A stretch of DNA of 64,000 bases from Minisyncoccus sp041650175 (GCA_041650175.1 JBAZLS010000002.1:42549-106548), one strand, 5' to 3'. Counted from the first letter of the stretch, positions 33,684 to 42,530 are shown. The notes: a model not told the origin generated them from the letters alone. Numbers and translations: made by a program.

Positions 33684-33715
33684 ATTGCTTCGTCGCTCCG
33701 CTCCTCGCAATGACA
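33682..33715 (+). repeat. AGATTGCTTCG repeat, forward
   Basis: AGATTGCTTCG-TCGCTCCGCTCCTCGCAATGACA, identical to the unit at 34095. Its first bases complete the metG stop codon. Confidence 0.8.
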
Positions 33716-33759
33716 ATCATAATTAGTACCAACCTGTCAAAAGAAATAAAGCCTCCTTT

Positions 33760-34128
33760 TGTCATTGCGAGTTCGCCGTTTGGCGAGCGAAGCAATCTAA
33801 TAATTTTTAATATGAAAAATTATTATATTTATATAATAACAAATTATAATAATACAGTTTTATATACAGGGGTTACTAATGACCTAGAAAGAAGAATTCA
33901 AGAACATAAAAATAAAATTATTCCTGGATTTAGCAATAAGTATAATTTGAATAAAATTGTTTATTATGAACAATTTAGTGATATTGAAAATGCAATATCA
34001 AGAGAAAAACAGATTAAAGGAGGCTCAAGAGGGAAGAAAATAGGTTTAATTAATAATATGAATCCAAAGTGGGAAGACTTAAGTATAGCTGAATAGATTG
34101 CTTCGTCGCTCCGCTCCTCGCAATGACA
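33760..34128 (+). mobile_element. GIY-YIG repeat element, copy 1
   Basis: Left terminus TGTCATTGCGAG...GCAATCT (33760-33798), 13 bases, then the GIY-YIG gene, whose TAG stop overlaps the right terminus AGATTGC...CTCGCAATGACA (34095-34128). The termini are inverted copies. The same arrangement recurs at 38679-39054. Confidence 0.65.
33812..34096 (+). CDS. GIY-YIG family nuclease, copy 1
   Basis: A 94-residue single-domain protein. The start is taken at ATG 33812 because both copies agree from here on, and the preceding frame is repeat DNA. It has YYIYIITN (the GIY-YIG strand pair; first Tyr at about 4-6), LYTGVTNDLERRIQEHK with the catalytic Arg, YYEQFSDIENAISREKQIK with the metal-binding Glu, and a final NNMNPKWEDLS. 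This matches the UPF0213/YhbQ-like short GIY-YIG proteins. Flanked by inverted repeats. Confidence 0.88.
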   Translation: MKNYYIYIITNYNNTVLYTGVTNDLERRIQEHKNKIIPGFSNKYNLNKIVYYEQFSDIENAISREKQIKGGSRGKKIGLINNMNPKWEDLSIAE

Positions 34129-34242
34129 CCAATCTGTTCTTCGTCGCTCCGCTCCTCGCAATGACACCAATCTGTTCTTCGTCGCTCCGCTCCTCGCAAT
34201 GACACCAATCTGTTCTTCGTCGCTCCGCTCCTCGCAATGACA
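34095..34242 (+). repeat. Tandem array of the repeat (34 + 3 x 38 bases)
   Basis: The first unit is AGATTGCTTCG...TGACA (34 bases), followed by three 38-base units, each beginning CCAATCTGTTCTTCG and ending CGCAATGACA, identical to each other. It ends 16 bases before the tatD ATG. Reading frames through it encode only repeat peptide. Confidence 0.85.
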
Positions 34243-34258
34243 CAACCAATACAACCAT

Positions 34259-35077
34259 ATGTATATCGATTCTCATGCCCATCTTAATGTTTCAGAATTT
34301 GATAAAACTAGGAATGAATTAATTCCTAGTCTTTTATCGTCTGATACTTGGATAATTAATGTCGGAGTTAATTATTTTTCTTCCAAAAAAGCTGTTCATA
34401 TTGCTGAAAAATATCCTTCAGGAGTTTTTGCTGCTATCGGATTGCATCCTTCCAATATAAAATCTGATTTTACAGTTAAAAAATATGGCAGTGACGGTCA
34501 AGAGGAAAATAAACTAGAAGAAAAATTTGATTACAATGAATACAAAGAATTAGCGAAATCCTCAAAAGTTATCGCCGTTGGTGAAATAGGTCTTGATTAT
34601 TGGACTCGTCCCAAAGGAGAAGAAAAAAAGAAAGAATTTAAAGCAAGACAAATTAAATTTTTTAATCAACAATTGGATTTAGCTAAAGAATTAAATCTTC
34701 CAGTTATAATTCATTCACGGTCATCTTTTGATGATACTTTTGATGTGGTAAAAACTAGAAAGTCACAAGGCGTGTTACATTGCTTTATTGGGAACGAACA
34801 AGATGCAGATAGATTTTTAGATTTAGGGTATTATATCGGATTAAACGGAGTAATATTTAAGGCAAGAATGGACGAATTTATAAAATGGGTGCCATTAGAT
34901 AGAATATTACTAGAAACTGATTGTCCATATCTGACTCCTCCAGGATTTGAAAACGAAGTTAATAATCCTTTTAGCCTAGAAATAATTGCAAATAAAATTG
35001 CGAAAATAAAAGGCATCGCGATTGAAGAAATTAAAGAAAAAACAGCAAAAAATACAAGAGAATTATTTAAAATCTAA
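34259..35077 (+). CDS. tatD: TatD family metal-dependent hydrolase
   Basis: TIM-barrel phosphoesterase/DNase of the amidohydrolase superfamily, 272 residues. Metal ligands are visible as H6-A-H8 (IDSHAHL), GEIGLDY with its Glu, VIIHSR with His, LHCFIGN with His, and the final ETDCPYLTP with Asp. TatD proteins act as 3'-5' exonucleases on DNA and in repair. Start ATG follows closely on the tandem repeat. The next gene starts 6 bases after the stop. Confidence 0.93.
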   Translation: MYIDSHAHLNVSEFDKTRNELIPSLLSSDTWIINVGVNYFSSKKAVHIAEKYPSGVFAAIGLHPSNIKSDFTVKKYGSDGQEENKLEEKFDYNEYKELAKSSKVIAVGEIGLDYWTRPKGEEKKKEFKARQIKFFNQQLDLAKELNLPVIIHSRSSFDDTFDVVKTRKSQGVLHCFIGNEQDADRFLDLGYYIGLNGVIFKARMDEFIKWVPLDRILLETDCPYLTPPGFENEVNNPFSLEIIANKIAKIKGIAIEEIKEKTAKNTRELFKI

Positions 35078-35083
35078 ATAAAT

Positions 35084-36889
35084 ATGGAAAAAACAAAAAT
35101 AAAGACAAATTGGGATTTGTCACCATTGTTTAGTAGAGATAATGATGAAAACATTACACTCGAGAGAGAAAGAGTAGCGAAAGCTACTGAAAAATTTATT
35201 AATAAGTGGCGAGATAGAACTGACTATTTAGAAAATGCATTATTATTAAAAGAAGCACTGGATGATTATGAAAGCTGGAATAGATTTTTTGGCTCAAATT
35301 GTAAAGAGATTTATTATTTCAATTGCCGAAGTTCTCAAGATCAGACTAATACTAATGTAAGGGCAAAAAGTAATCAAGCAAATGATAATGCTTTAAAAAT
35401 CCAGAATGATATGGAGTTTTTTTATCTTAGTCTTGGTAAAATAACTCCTGAGAATCAGCAAAAATTCTTAGAGAATAAAAACCTTAATGATTATAATTAT
35501 TTTTTAGAAAAAATATTTAACCAAGCGCGATACTTCTTAAGCGAAAAAGAAGAAAGAATAATGAATCTTAAAAGCATTACTTCCTACGAAAATTGGGCGA
35601 TAATGACTTCGACTTTTTTATCTAAAGAAGAAAGAATGGTTTTGGATGAATCAAAGAAAGAAACTATAAAGAGTTTTGAAGAAATAATGACGCTTATTTC
35701 CAGCAAAGATAATGAAGTGAGAGATGTTGCTGTAAAAGCATTGAATGAAATATTAGAAAAACATTCGGATGTCGCCGAACAGGAAATAAATTCAATCCTT
35801 CAGGATAAAAAAATAAATGATGAATTGCGCGGTTTTGAAAGGCCTGATACTGCCAGGCACGCAAGTGATGGAATAGAAAGTAACATAGTGGATGTATTAA
35901 TTGAATCTGTCCAAAAAAGGTATGATATTTCTGCAAAAGTTTACGAATTAAAAGCAAAATTATTCAAAGTTCCAAAACTTGAATATCACGAAAGAAATGT
36001 TGATTTTGGGGAAATAAATAAAAAATATAATTATGAAGATTCTATAAGATTAATTTCAAAAGTTTTTAAGAATCTTGATATTGAGTTTTTTAATATTTTA
36101 GATTCTTTTATCCAGAATGGACAAATAGATGTTTTTCCAAAAAAAGGAAAAAGAGGCGGTGCATATTGTGCGCACGGCCTATTAGACCAGCCAACTTACA
36201 TATTACTTAACCACACAGATGAATTAAACGATGTATTGACCATTGCACATGAAGTAGGGCATGGAATAAATAATGAACTTATGAGGCGCAAGCAAAACTC
36301 TTTAAATTTTGACAGTTCTCTTGCGATTGCTGAAGTCGCTAGCACTTTTATGGAAAATTTTGTTTTGGAAGAAATATTAAAAGAGGCTAATAATGAATTG
36401 CGGTTAGCTATCTTAATGCATCGATTATCAGGAGATGTTTCTACTATTCAAAGACAGGTTGCTTGTTATAATTTTGAGAAAGATATTCATTCTGAATTCA
36501 GACAAAAAGGATATTTATCAAAAGAAGAAATTGGAAGGATCTTTCAAAAAAATATGAAAGCATACATGGGTGATTTTGTTGAACAATCCAGAGGTTCAGA
36601 AAATTGGTGGATATATTGGAGTCATATCAGGTCTCCATTTTATGTTTATTCATATGCAAGCGGACTTTTAATTGCGCAAACACTGCAAGGAATAGTTAAA
36701 AAAGATAAATCAGCCATAAGTAAAGTAAAAGAAATTTTATCAGCAGGCGAATCTGATAGTCCAAAGAATATTTTCGCAAAGGCTCAAATAGATATTACCA
36801 AAAAAGAATTTTGGCTTGAAGGATTGAAGGAAATGGAAAGTTTATTAAATGAGGCAGAAGCATTAGCCAAAAAACTGAACAAAATATAA
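35084..36889 (+). CDS. pepF: M3 family oligoendopeptidase (PepF-like)
   Basis: A 601-residue zinc peptidase. The zinc motif is HEVGH (H389-H393) in DVLTIAHEVGHGINNEL, with the third ligand Glu in AEVASTFMENF about 25 residues later. The C-terminal residues YIWW-like (WWIYWSHIRSPFYVYSYASG) carry the usual substrate Tyr and His. PepF enzymes cleave peptides of 7-17 residues in the cytoplasm, which suits an amino-acid scavenger. Ends at a terminator. Confidence 0.93.
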   Translation: MEKTKIKTNWDLSPLFSRDNDENITLERERVAKATEKFINKWRDRTDYLENALLLKEALDDYESWNRFFGSNCKEIYYFNCRSSQDQTNTNVRAKSNQANDNALKIQNDMEFFYLSLGKITPENQQKFLENKNLNDYNYFLEKIFNQARYFLSEKEERIMNLKSITSYENWAIMTSTFLSKEERMVLDESKKETIKSFEEIMTLISSKDNEVRDVAVKALNEILEKHSDVAEQEINSILQDKKINDELRGFERPDTARHASDGIESNIVDVLIESVQKRYDISAKVYELKAKLFKVPKLEYHERNVDFGEINKKYNYEDSIRLISKVFKNLDIEFFNILDSFIQNGQIDVFPKKGKRGGAYCAHGLLDQPTYILLNHTDELNDVLTIAHEVGHGINNELMRRKQNSLNFDSSLAIAEVASTFMENFVLEEILKEANNELRLAILMHRLSGDVSTIQRQVACYNFEKDIHSEFRQKGYLSKEEIGRIFQKNMKAYMGDFVEQSRGSENWWIYWSHIRSPFYVYSYASGLLIAQTLQGIVKKDKSAISKVKEILSAGESDSPKNIFAKAQIDITKKEFWLEGLKEMESLLNEAEALAKKLNKI

Positions 36890-36908
36890 TATTTTAACTA
36901 AATATCCA

Positions 36909-36946
36909 ATGCTTGAGCTTGTGTCTTAGGCATTTTTATTTTTATT
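36909..36946 (+). terminator. Intrinsic terminator after pepF
   Basis: TGCTTGAG, loop, CTTAGGCA (two G-U pairs) followed by TTTTTATTTTTATT. Confidence 0.6.
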
Positions 36947-37003
36947 AGATTTGTAATATAATCAATATGGTTGTAAGTTTATTTAATTAATAAAATACGT
37001 ATA

Positions 37004-38674
37004 ATGAAAAAAGATTATTCTATTATCGTCGGAGGGGCTGCTGGCCAAGGGTCCAGAAAAGCCGGATTGATTATTTCCAAGATATTTAAAAAACTAGGGT
37101 TTTTTGTTTATATTTATGATGATTATCAATCATTAATCAAGGGAGGGCATAATTTTTCACAGATCAGGATTTCAGATGAGTTTATTGCAGGAAAGAAAGA
37201 AAAAATCGATTTATTGATTGCTTTTGATAAAAAAACAATTGATATGCACGAAGAATCTCTTAACACAAAAGGAGTTTTAATTTTTAATAAGAATAAAACG
37301 CCTAACGAAAAAGGAATTGGCATTGAAGCAGATACGATTGTAAAGCATTTTCAAGGCAAACCTATTATGGCAAATACAGCAATGATCGGAGGGTTTTTAA
37401 AAGTTGCTGGCGTTGATTGGCTAGTTGCAAAAACAGTTTTAGAAAAAGAATTTGGCGGTAAAGACAATGTTAATATGAAGATAGCTAAAGAGGCTTATGA
37501 CAGCGCCAAGGGATTGATAAAGATTGAACCAAACAAAAAAACAAAAAATTCAGAATACTTAATGACTGGAAATGAAGCATCGGCTCTTGGCGCAGCAAAA
37601 GCAGGACTCGATATTTATTATGCTTATCCAATGACACCCGCCAGCGGTATTCTTCATTATTTTTCTGATCATGAAAAAGAGCTTGGAGTTATGGCATTAC
37701 AGCTCGAGAATGAAATCGCAGTTGCAAACGAAGCCGTTGGATCTGCTTATAGCGGGAAAAGAACTATGGTTGCAAGTTCTAGCGGGGGATTTGCTTTAAT
37801 GTCAGAAGTAATAAGTTTTACTGCAATGGCCGAAATGCCAGTTGTGTTTGTTAATAGCCAGAGAATGGGGCCAGCCACAGGAGTGCCAACATATAGCGGA
37901 CAGTCTGATTTGCTTTTTTCTATTAATCCCGGACCAGGAGATTTTGAAAAATTTGTAGCAGCACCAGCTAATAGTGAAGAAGCTGCTATTTGGTCAGGAA
38001 AATTATTAAACTTATCATGGCAATATCAAACACCATCAATTTTACTTTTAGATAAAGAACTTTCCGAAGGAACTTTTTCTGTCAGTAAAAATATTTTCAA
38101 AAATATTAAAAAAGATAAAGAACTTTTATGGGATAAAAAAGGAAAATATGATAGGTATAAGATTACGAAAGATGGCATTTCTCCATTAGCATATCCTGGA
38201 ACTAAAAACGCGATTATTAAAGCAAGCAGTTATGAGCATGATGAAAGCGGTCTTACTGTTGAAGAAAACGAAGGGATAATCACTGCGATGCAAGAAAAAA
38301 GAATGAGAAAATTTGAAGCAATGAAAAAAGCTATTGATAATATAGACGCAGTTAAAGTTTATGGTAACAAGAAATCAAAAATAGCAGTTATTTCTTGGGG
38401 ATTTACATCAGGCGCCACTCGAGAAGTTTCAGAAAAACTTGGATTGAAATTTATTCAACCAATTGTCATGTCTCCATTTCCAGTTAGACAAATGAATAAA
38501 GCTTTGCAAGGAATAGAAAAAATAGTGTTAGTTGAAAATAATGCTCTAGGACAATTAGGCACCGTGATGGCAAGCTATGGGATTTATGCGGATAAGAAAA
38601 TTCTTAAATATACTTCAAGACCATTCAGTATTGAAGAACTTGAAAATAGAATATTAAAAGCAATAAAAGCATAA
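37004..38674 (+). CDS. korA: 2-oxoacid:acceptor oxidoreductase, fused gamma-alpha subunit
   Basis: The 556-residue protein joins the gamma domain (1-170: IVGGAAGQGSRKAGLIISK, YQSLIKGGHNFSQIRISDE) to the alpha (pyrimidine-binding) domain (MTGNEASALGAAKAGLDIYY, YPMTPASGI, LENEIAVANEAVGSAYSG) and the transketolase C-terminal-like domain. With KorB it decarboxylates a 2-oxoacid to acyl-CoA and reduces ferredoxin. The exact 2-oxoacid is not readable. It ends 4 bases before the left terminus of a GIY-YIG element, which separates it from korB. Confidence 0.9.
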   Translation: MKKDYSIIVGGAAGQGSRKAGLIISKIFKKLGFFVYIYDDYQSLIKGGHNFSQIRISDEFIAGKKEKIDLLIAFDKKTIDMHEESLNTKGVLIFNKNKTPNEKGIGIEADTIVKHFQGKPIMANTAMIGGFLKVAGVDWLVAKTVLEKEFGGKDNVNMKIAKEAYDSAKGLIKIEPNKKTKNSEYLMTGNEASALGAAKAGLDIYYAYPMTPASGILHYFSDHEKELGVMALQLENEIAVANEAVGSAYSGKRTMVASSSGGFALMSEVISFTAMAEMPVVFVNSQRMGPATGVPTYSGQSDLLFSINPGPGDFEKFVAAPANSEEAAIWSGKLLNLSWQYQTPSILLLDKELSEGTFSVSKNIFKNIKKDKELLWDKKGKYDRYKITKDGISPLAYPGTKNAIIKASSYEHDESGLTVEENEGIITAMQEKRMRKFEAMKKAIDNIDAVKVYGNKKSKIAVISWGFTSGATREVSEKLGLKFIQPIVMSPFPVRQMNKALQGIEKIVLVENNALGQLGTVMASYGIYADKKILKYTSRPFSIEELENRILKAIKA

Positions 38675-38678
38675 ATTT

Positions 38679-39054
38679 TGTCATTGCGAGGAGGGCGAAG
38701 CACGACGAAGCAATCTAATAATTTTTAATATGAAAAATTATTATATTTATATAATAACGAATTATAATAATACAGTTTTATATACAGGAGTTACTAATAA
38801 TCTAAAAAGAAGAATTCAAGAGCATAAAAATAAAATCATTCTTGGATTTAGTAGTAAGTATAATTTGAATAAAATTGTTTATTATGAACAGTTTAGCGAT
38901 ATTGAAGATGCAATATCAAGAGAAAAACAGATCAAGGGAGGTTCAAGAGAGAAGAAGATAATTTTAATTAATAATATGAATCCAGAATGGAAGGATTTGA
39001 GCGCAGAGAAATAGATTGCTTCGTCATTCACTTCGTTCATTTCTCGCAATGACA
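38679..39054 (+). mobile_element. GIY-YIG repeat element, copy 2, between korA and korB
   Basis: Left terminus TGTCATTGCGAG...GCAATCT (38679-38716), 13 bases (AATAATTTTTAAT, the same as in copy 1), the nuclease gene, then AGATTGCTTCG...CTCGCAATGACA (39013-39054) overlapping its TAG stop. The interior of the repeat arms differs from copy 1, while the outer ends are conserved. The element separates two genes that are normally adjacent. Confidence 0.7.
38730..39014 (+). CDS. GIY-YIG family nuclease, copy 2
   Basis: 94 residues, about 88 per cent identical by eye to copy 1 at 33812. The motif residues are all kept: YYIYIITN, LYTGVTNNLKRRIQEHK, YYEQFSDIEDAISREKQIK. Differences are mostly conservative surface changes (D to N, E to K, N to S). 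Both copies keep an open frame, so selection on the protein is likely. Same flanking repeats and the same 13-base leader. Confidence 0.88.
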   Translation: MKNYYIYIITNYNNTVLYTGVTNNLKRRIQEHKNKIILGFSSKYNLNKIVYYEQFSDIEDAISREKQIKGGSREKKIILINNMNPEWKDLSAEK

Positions 39055-39093
39055 ATCTGTATGATAAATTAGCGAAATATAAATATTAAAAAT

Positions 39094-39945
39094 ATGGAAT
39101 CAAAAAAAACAAATATAAATCTAGAAACAACATGTCCTAATACTTGGTGTCCTGGATGCGGAGATTTTGGAATATTAATGGCTTTTAAACAAGCTGTAAC
39201 AGCAATGATTGAGGCGGGAACGCCAAAAGAAAATATTGTTGTAGTCGGAGATATCGGCTGTAGTTCAAAAATAGCGGATTATCTCAATTTGAATAGTTTT
39301 ATCGGGCTTCATGGCCGTTCAATTTCACTAGCAGAAGGTATTAAAATGGGAAATTCAAATTTGAAAGTGTTCGTTTTTCTAGGCGATGGTGGTTGTTTAG
39401 ATGAAGGTATTTCGCACCTAATTCATGCTGCCAAAAGAAATTCTAATATTACTGTTATTATGCACAATAACAGGCTTTTTGCCCTAACAACAGGACAATT
39501 TACTGCCGTTACGCCAAAGGGACTTAAAACAAGATCAACTCCAGAAGGTAGTATTGAAGAACCTTTAAATCCTTTGGAGCTTTTAATTGCAAGCAATGCA
39601 TCTTTTGTCGCAAGAGGATATTCCTCACGAATTGAAGATGTTAAAAATCTTATTTTAGAAGCTGATAAAAATAAAGGGTTTTCTTTTATTGAAGTTTTAC
39701 AGCCATGTGTTTCTTTTTACAATACTATTGAGTTTTATAACGAAAGAGTCTATTATGGGCAAAACCCAAATTTAGAGTCGAAAGAATCAGCTTTAAAACT
39801 AGCTCGGGAATGGAATTACAATGGAGAAGGCAGAATTCCTTTGGGAGTTATTTATAAGATAGAAAGAGCAGTATATGAACTGGAAGAAGCTTCACTATTG
39901 CCCAAAGTTAGAAATTTTGAAAAATGTTTACAAACCCATTTGTAA
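39094..39945 (+). CDS. korB: 2-oxoacid:acceptor oxidoreductase beta subunit
   Basis: TPP-binding subunit of 283 residues: TWCPGCGDFGI (two cluster cysteines), GDIGCSS, the TPP motif VFLGDGGCLDEGISHLIHAAKRN down to HNNRLFALTTGQF, and a late Cys in LQPCVSFYN. These four cysteines fit the internal 4Fe-4S cluster of this family. It works with KorA at 37004. It overlaps yvcK by 22 bases. Confidence 0.9.
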   Translation: MESKKTNINLETTCPNTWCPGCGDFGILMAFKQAVTAMIEAGTPKENIVVVGDIGCSSKIADYLNLNSFIGLHGRSISLAEGIKMGNSNLKVFVFLGDGGCLDEGISHLIHAAKRNSNITVIMHNNRLFALTTGQFTAVTPKGLKTRSTPEGSIEEPLNPLELLIASNASFVARGYSSRIEDVKNLILEADKNKGFSFIEVLQPCVSFYNTIEFYNERVYYGQNPNLESKESALKLAREWNYNGEGRIPLGVIYKIERAVYELEEASLLPKVRNFEKCLQTHL

Positions 39946-40904
39946 AAAAGAATAAAAAGAAAAATATTGTATGTATCGGAGGAGGTAATGCTATGCCAAA
40001 AGCACTTCTTTCAGAACTTAAAAAGTATCAAATCAATATCACTGTTATTTCTTCAGTCTTAGATTCTGGAGGATCTTCAGGAAATATAAGAAAAGAATAT
40101 AAAATGATTGCCTTGGGAGATATTCGTAGAGCTTTTCTCGAATTGTCAGATTTTAATCCTGTCATTAGAGAAGTTTTGGGATATAGATTCAAAGAGGGTA
40201 ATTTTAAAGGACATAGCTTGGGAAATCTTTTCTTATTAGGGATGTTCTTGAATCTTGATAGAAGTTATAACGAAATGTTTATAAAGCTAAATAGCTTGCT
40301 AAAAGAAGGATATAAAGTTTATCCTTCAACTACTTTTTCTACTTCCGAACTAATAGCAAAGCTTGAAGATGGTAACGAAATAATCGGAGAAACGAATATA
40401 GACATTCCTAAGCATGATCCGAAAACAAAGATAGAAGAAGTATATATCAAGCCAAAAGCTAGGATATGTCCGCATGCGCAAATCGCTCTTGAAGAAGCTG
40501 ACGCAATTATTATTGGACCAGGCGATTTATATTCTTCATTAATACAAGTTTTGCTTGTCGATGGATTTAGTCAAGCTATTAAAAAAACCAAAGCAAAAAA
40601 AATTTACATTTGTAATATAATGACAAAAAATGGAGAATCCAATGGATTTTCAGTCAATGATTTTACCAAAGAAATAGAAAAATATTTAAAGACAGATGTC
40701 GATGCGGTTATTTATAATAAAAAAAATATTCCAAAAGAAAAATATTCAGAATTTAAAAAGAAGCATTCAGAATTATTATCTTTAGTTTCAATCAACAATG
40801 ATTTAAATGCTAAAAAATTTATTGGTAAAAATTTAATCTTAGCTGAAAATAATCCAATCCATAATTCGGAAACATTAGTAAAAACAATAATGGAATTAAT
40901 CTAA
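39924..40904 (+). CDS. yvcK: YvcK/CofD-like gluconeogenesis factor
   Basis: A 326-residue protein with the Rossmann-like start IVCIGGGNAMPKALLSEL, the VLDSGGSSGNIRKEY loop, the ALGDIRRAF motif, GHSLGNLFLLG, and AIIIGPGDLYSSLIQVLLV. YvcK is needed for cell shape and carbon-source adaptation in Bacillus and binds UDP-sugars. ATG 39924 overlaps the end of korB; no other in-frame start precedes the glycine-rich motif. Followed 4 bases later by a nucleotidyltransferase. Confidence 0.9.
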   Translation: MFTNPFVKKNKKKNIVCIGGGNAMPKALLSELKKYQINITVISSVLDSGGSSGNIRKEYKMIALGDIRRAFLELSDFNPVIREVLGYRFKEGNFKGHSLGNLFLLGMFLNLDRSYNEMFIKLNSLLKEGYKVYPSTTFSTSELIAKLEDGNEIIGETNIDIPKHDPKTKIEEVYIKPKARICPHAQIALEEADAIIIGPGDLYSSLIQVLLVDGFSQAIKKTKAKKIYICNIMTKNGESNGFSVNDFTKEIEKYLKTDVDAVIYNKKNIPKEKYSEFKKKHSELLSLVSINNDLNAKKFIGKNLILAENNPIHNSETLVKTIMELI

Positions 40905-40908
40905 ACAT

Positions 40909-42099
40909 ATGCAAGCTATAATTTTAACTGCCGGAAATGGAATTAGGTTTATGCCTCTTTCGTTCACAAGGCCAAAACCATTATTTTCCATTTTTAATCA
41001 GTCCATCTTAGAGCACAATCTCAATCAGCTTGTTGGAATAGTTGATGAAGTATTTTTTGTTGTTAATTATAAGGCTGAAATGATTAAGGACTTTTTTGGG
41101 CAAGAATATAAAGGAATAAAAATAAATTACGTTTTCCAAGAAAAAATAGAAGGAACTGGCTCTGCTGCCGAACTTTGCAAAACAGGACTAAGGGATCGAT
41201 TTTTAATCCTTTATGGAGATGATTTTTATTTTAAGAAAGATATAGAAAACCTACTTGAAAAATTTCCTTCAATTTTAGTGCAAGAACATGAGAATCCTTC
41301 ATCTTTTGGAGTTATAGTAACGGATGGCGAATTAGTAAAAGAGATTATGGAAAAACCAGAGAATCCAGCCTCAAATTTAGTAAACACTGGATTATATTAT
41401 TTACCAAAAGATATCTTTGTTCAAAAAATAGAAAAATCTCCTCGTGGAGAATATGAATTTACGGATTATTTGAAAAAATTAATCAATAAGGAAAGCGTCT
41501 ATTTTGTAATTGCCGAAAATTGGTTTCCATCATCTTATCCTTGGGATGTTTTTAACGCATTCGAGAAACTCTTTATTGAGGCGAAAGAAAGAGAATCTTC
41601 AAAAAACTATACCATGGAAGGTAATGTTACTCTTAAAGGAGATGTTATTATTGGAGAAAATGTACTAATAAAAAGCGGTGCTTATATTGAAGGACCAGTA
41701 TATATTGGAAACGATTGTGTTATTGGTCCAAATTGCTACATCCGTAGTCATAGCGCTTTAGAATCTGGAGTTAAAATTGGACAAGCAGTAGAAATAAATC
41801 GTTCAATCATTGGAAAAAATTCTAAAATACAGCATCTATCGTATATCGGGGACTCAATTGTCGGGGAAAATTGTAATATCGGAGCAGGAACCATCACAGC
41901 GAATCTTAGACATGACGGAGAAAATGTAAAAACAAAAATAAAAGATAAGATGGTAGATACTGGGAGAAGAAAATTTGGAACAATCATCGGAGATAATGCA
42001 AAGATAGGAATTTCTACAATTATTTATCCAGGAAGAAAAATTTGGTCAGGTAAAAATACTTTACCAGGAGAAAAAGTGGAAAAAGATATAGAAGAGTAG
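40909..42099 (+). CDS. Sugar-1-phosphate nucleotidyltransferase with acyltransferase-type beta helix (GlmU-like)
   Basis: N-terminal nucleotidyltransferase (ILTAGNGIRFMPLSFTRPKP, where G-x-x-R and the Lys bind nucleotide; LILYGDDFYF holds the metal Asp), then a left-handed beta helix from about 235 with hexapeptide repeats (VIIGENVLIKSGAYIEGPV, IGAGTITANLRHDGENV). The last stretch is GlmU/archaeal-type, suggesting a bifunctional UDP-GlcNAc-forming enzyme, but the acetyl acceptor residues cannot be verified. 396 residues. Ends at a terminator. It sits beside yvcK, which also relates to UDP-sugars. Confidence 0.85.
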   Translation: MQAIILTAGNGIRFMPLSFTRPKPLFSIFNQSILEHNLNQLVGIVDEVFFVVNYKAEMIKDFFGQEYKGIKINYVFQEKIEGTGSAAELCKTGLRDRFLILYGDDFYFKKDIENLLEKFPSILVQEHENPSSFGVIVTDGELVKEIMEKPENPASNLVNTGLYYLPKDIFVQKIEKSPRGEYEFTDYLKKLINKESVYFVIAENWFPSSYPWDVFNAFEKLFIEAKERESSKNYTMEGNVTLKGDVIIGENVLIKSGAYIEGPVYIGNDCVIGPNCYIRSHSALESGVKIGQAVEINRSIIGKNSKIQHLSYIGDSIVGENCNIGAGTITANLRHDGENVKTKIKDKMVDTGRRKFGTIIGDNAKIGISTIIYPGRKIWSGKNTLPGEKVEKDIEE

Positions 42100-42120
42100 A
42101 GAGCTTAAGGACTCTTTTTA
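42092..42120 (+). terminator. Intrinsic terminator
   Basis: AAGAGT, loop, ACTCTTTTT. The stem starts in the last two codons of the previous gene. Confidence 0.55.
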
Positions 42121-42122
42121 GC

Positions 42123-42148
42123 ATAAAAAAAACAGGTCTAATGACCCA
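42123..42148 (-). terminator. Intrinsic terminator for the 42138-42530 gene
   Basis: On the minus strand GGTC, ATTA, GACC then TGTTTTTTTT. The stem spans the stop codon. Confidence 0.6.
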
Positions 42149-42530
42149 ATAGGGAATTGATAACAATCTGCATATGCGGATTGTTTTCTATTTCATTTTC
42201 AATTCTGCACATTGCCATGAATAGAATTATATACAATTTTCCCAATTCGTCCTTGCTTTGACAGGCATTAATTCGTGTCTTGACATCATTCCATAATCGC
42301 AAAGGTTCTCCGAAATATGCAATTCTTTCTGGTACACCATTGATTTTTAGCATTCCAGTCAAAGCTATGTCTTTTGCAACATAGAACATATACTTTTTAC
42401 TAGCAGCAAGAGCCATAAATCTCGCTAATAATTTGCGAGTCGCGCGCTCTTTTTTAATTATCCTTATGTCATCAAGGGTAAATTTTTGGGTCAAATTTCT
42501 AATATCTTCATCAGTTAAAACTTCTGTCAT
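42138..42530 (-). CDS. Hypothetical protein, helical
   Basis: A 130-residue cytoplasmic, mostly helical protein (TDEDIRNLTQKFTLDDIRIIKKERATRKLLARF; later KLYIILFMAMCRIENEIENNPH). No family recognised. ATG at 42530 follows GGAGAAC, a moderate Shine-Dalgarno 6 bases away, in contrast to most neighbours. Its coding bases are also slightly richer in G+C. On the minus strand it lies downstream of tRNA-Leu and a multi-hairpin stretch that could form its leader. Confidence 0.6.
   Translation of the reverse strand: MTEVLTDEDIRNLTQKFTLDDIRIIKKERATRKLLARFMALAASKKYMFYVAKDIALTGMLKINGVPERIAYFGEPLRLWNDVKTRINACQSKDELGKLYIILFMAMCRIENEIENNPHMQIVINSLLGH

Noticed and set aside
34095..34242. Possible CRISPR array
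   Set aside because: Units are directly adjacent and identical, with no unique spacers and no cas genes nearby.
33964..34282. Two frames with CEERSDE / RSGATK / LRGAERR type peptides
   Set aside because: Direct translation of the tandem AGATTGCTTCG repeat; such peptides arise from repeats in many genomes.
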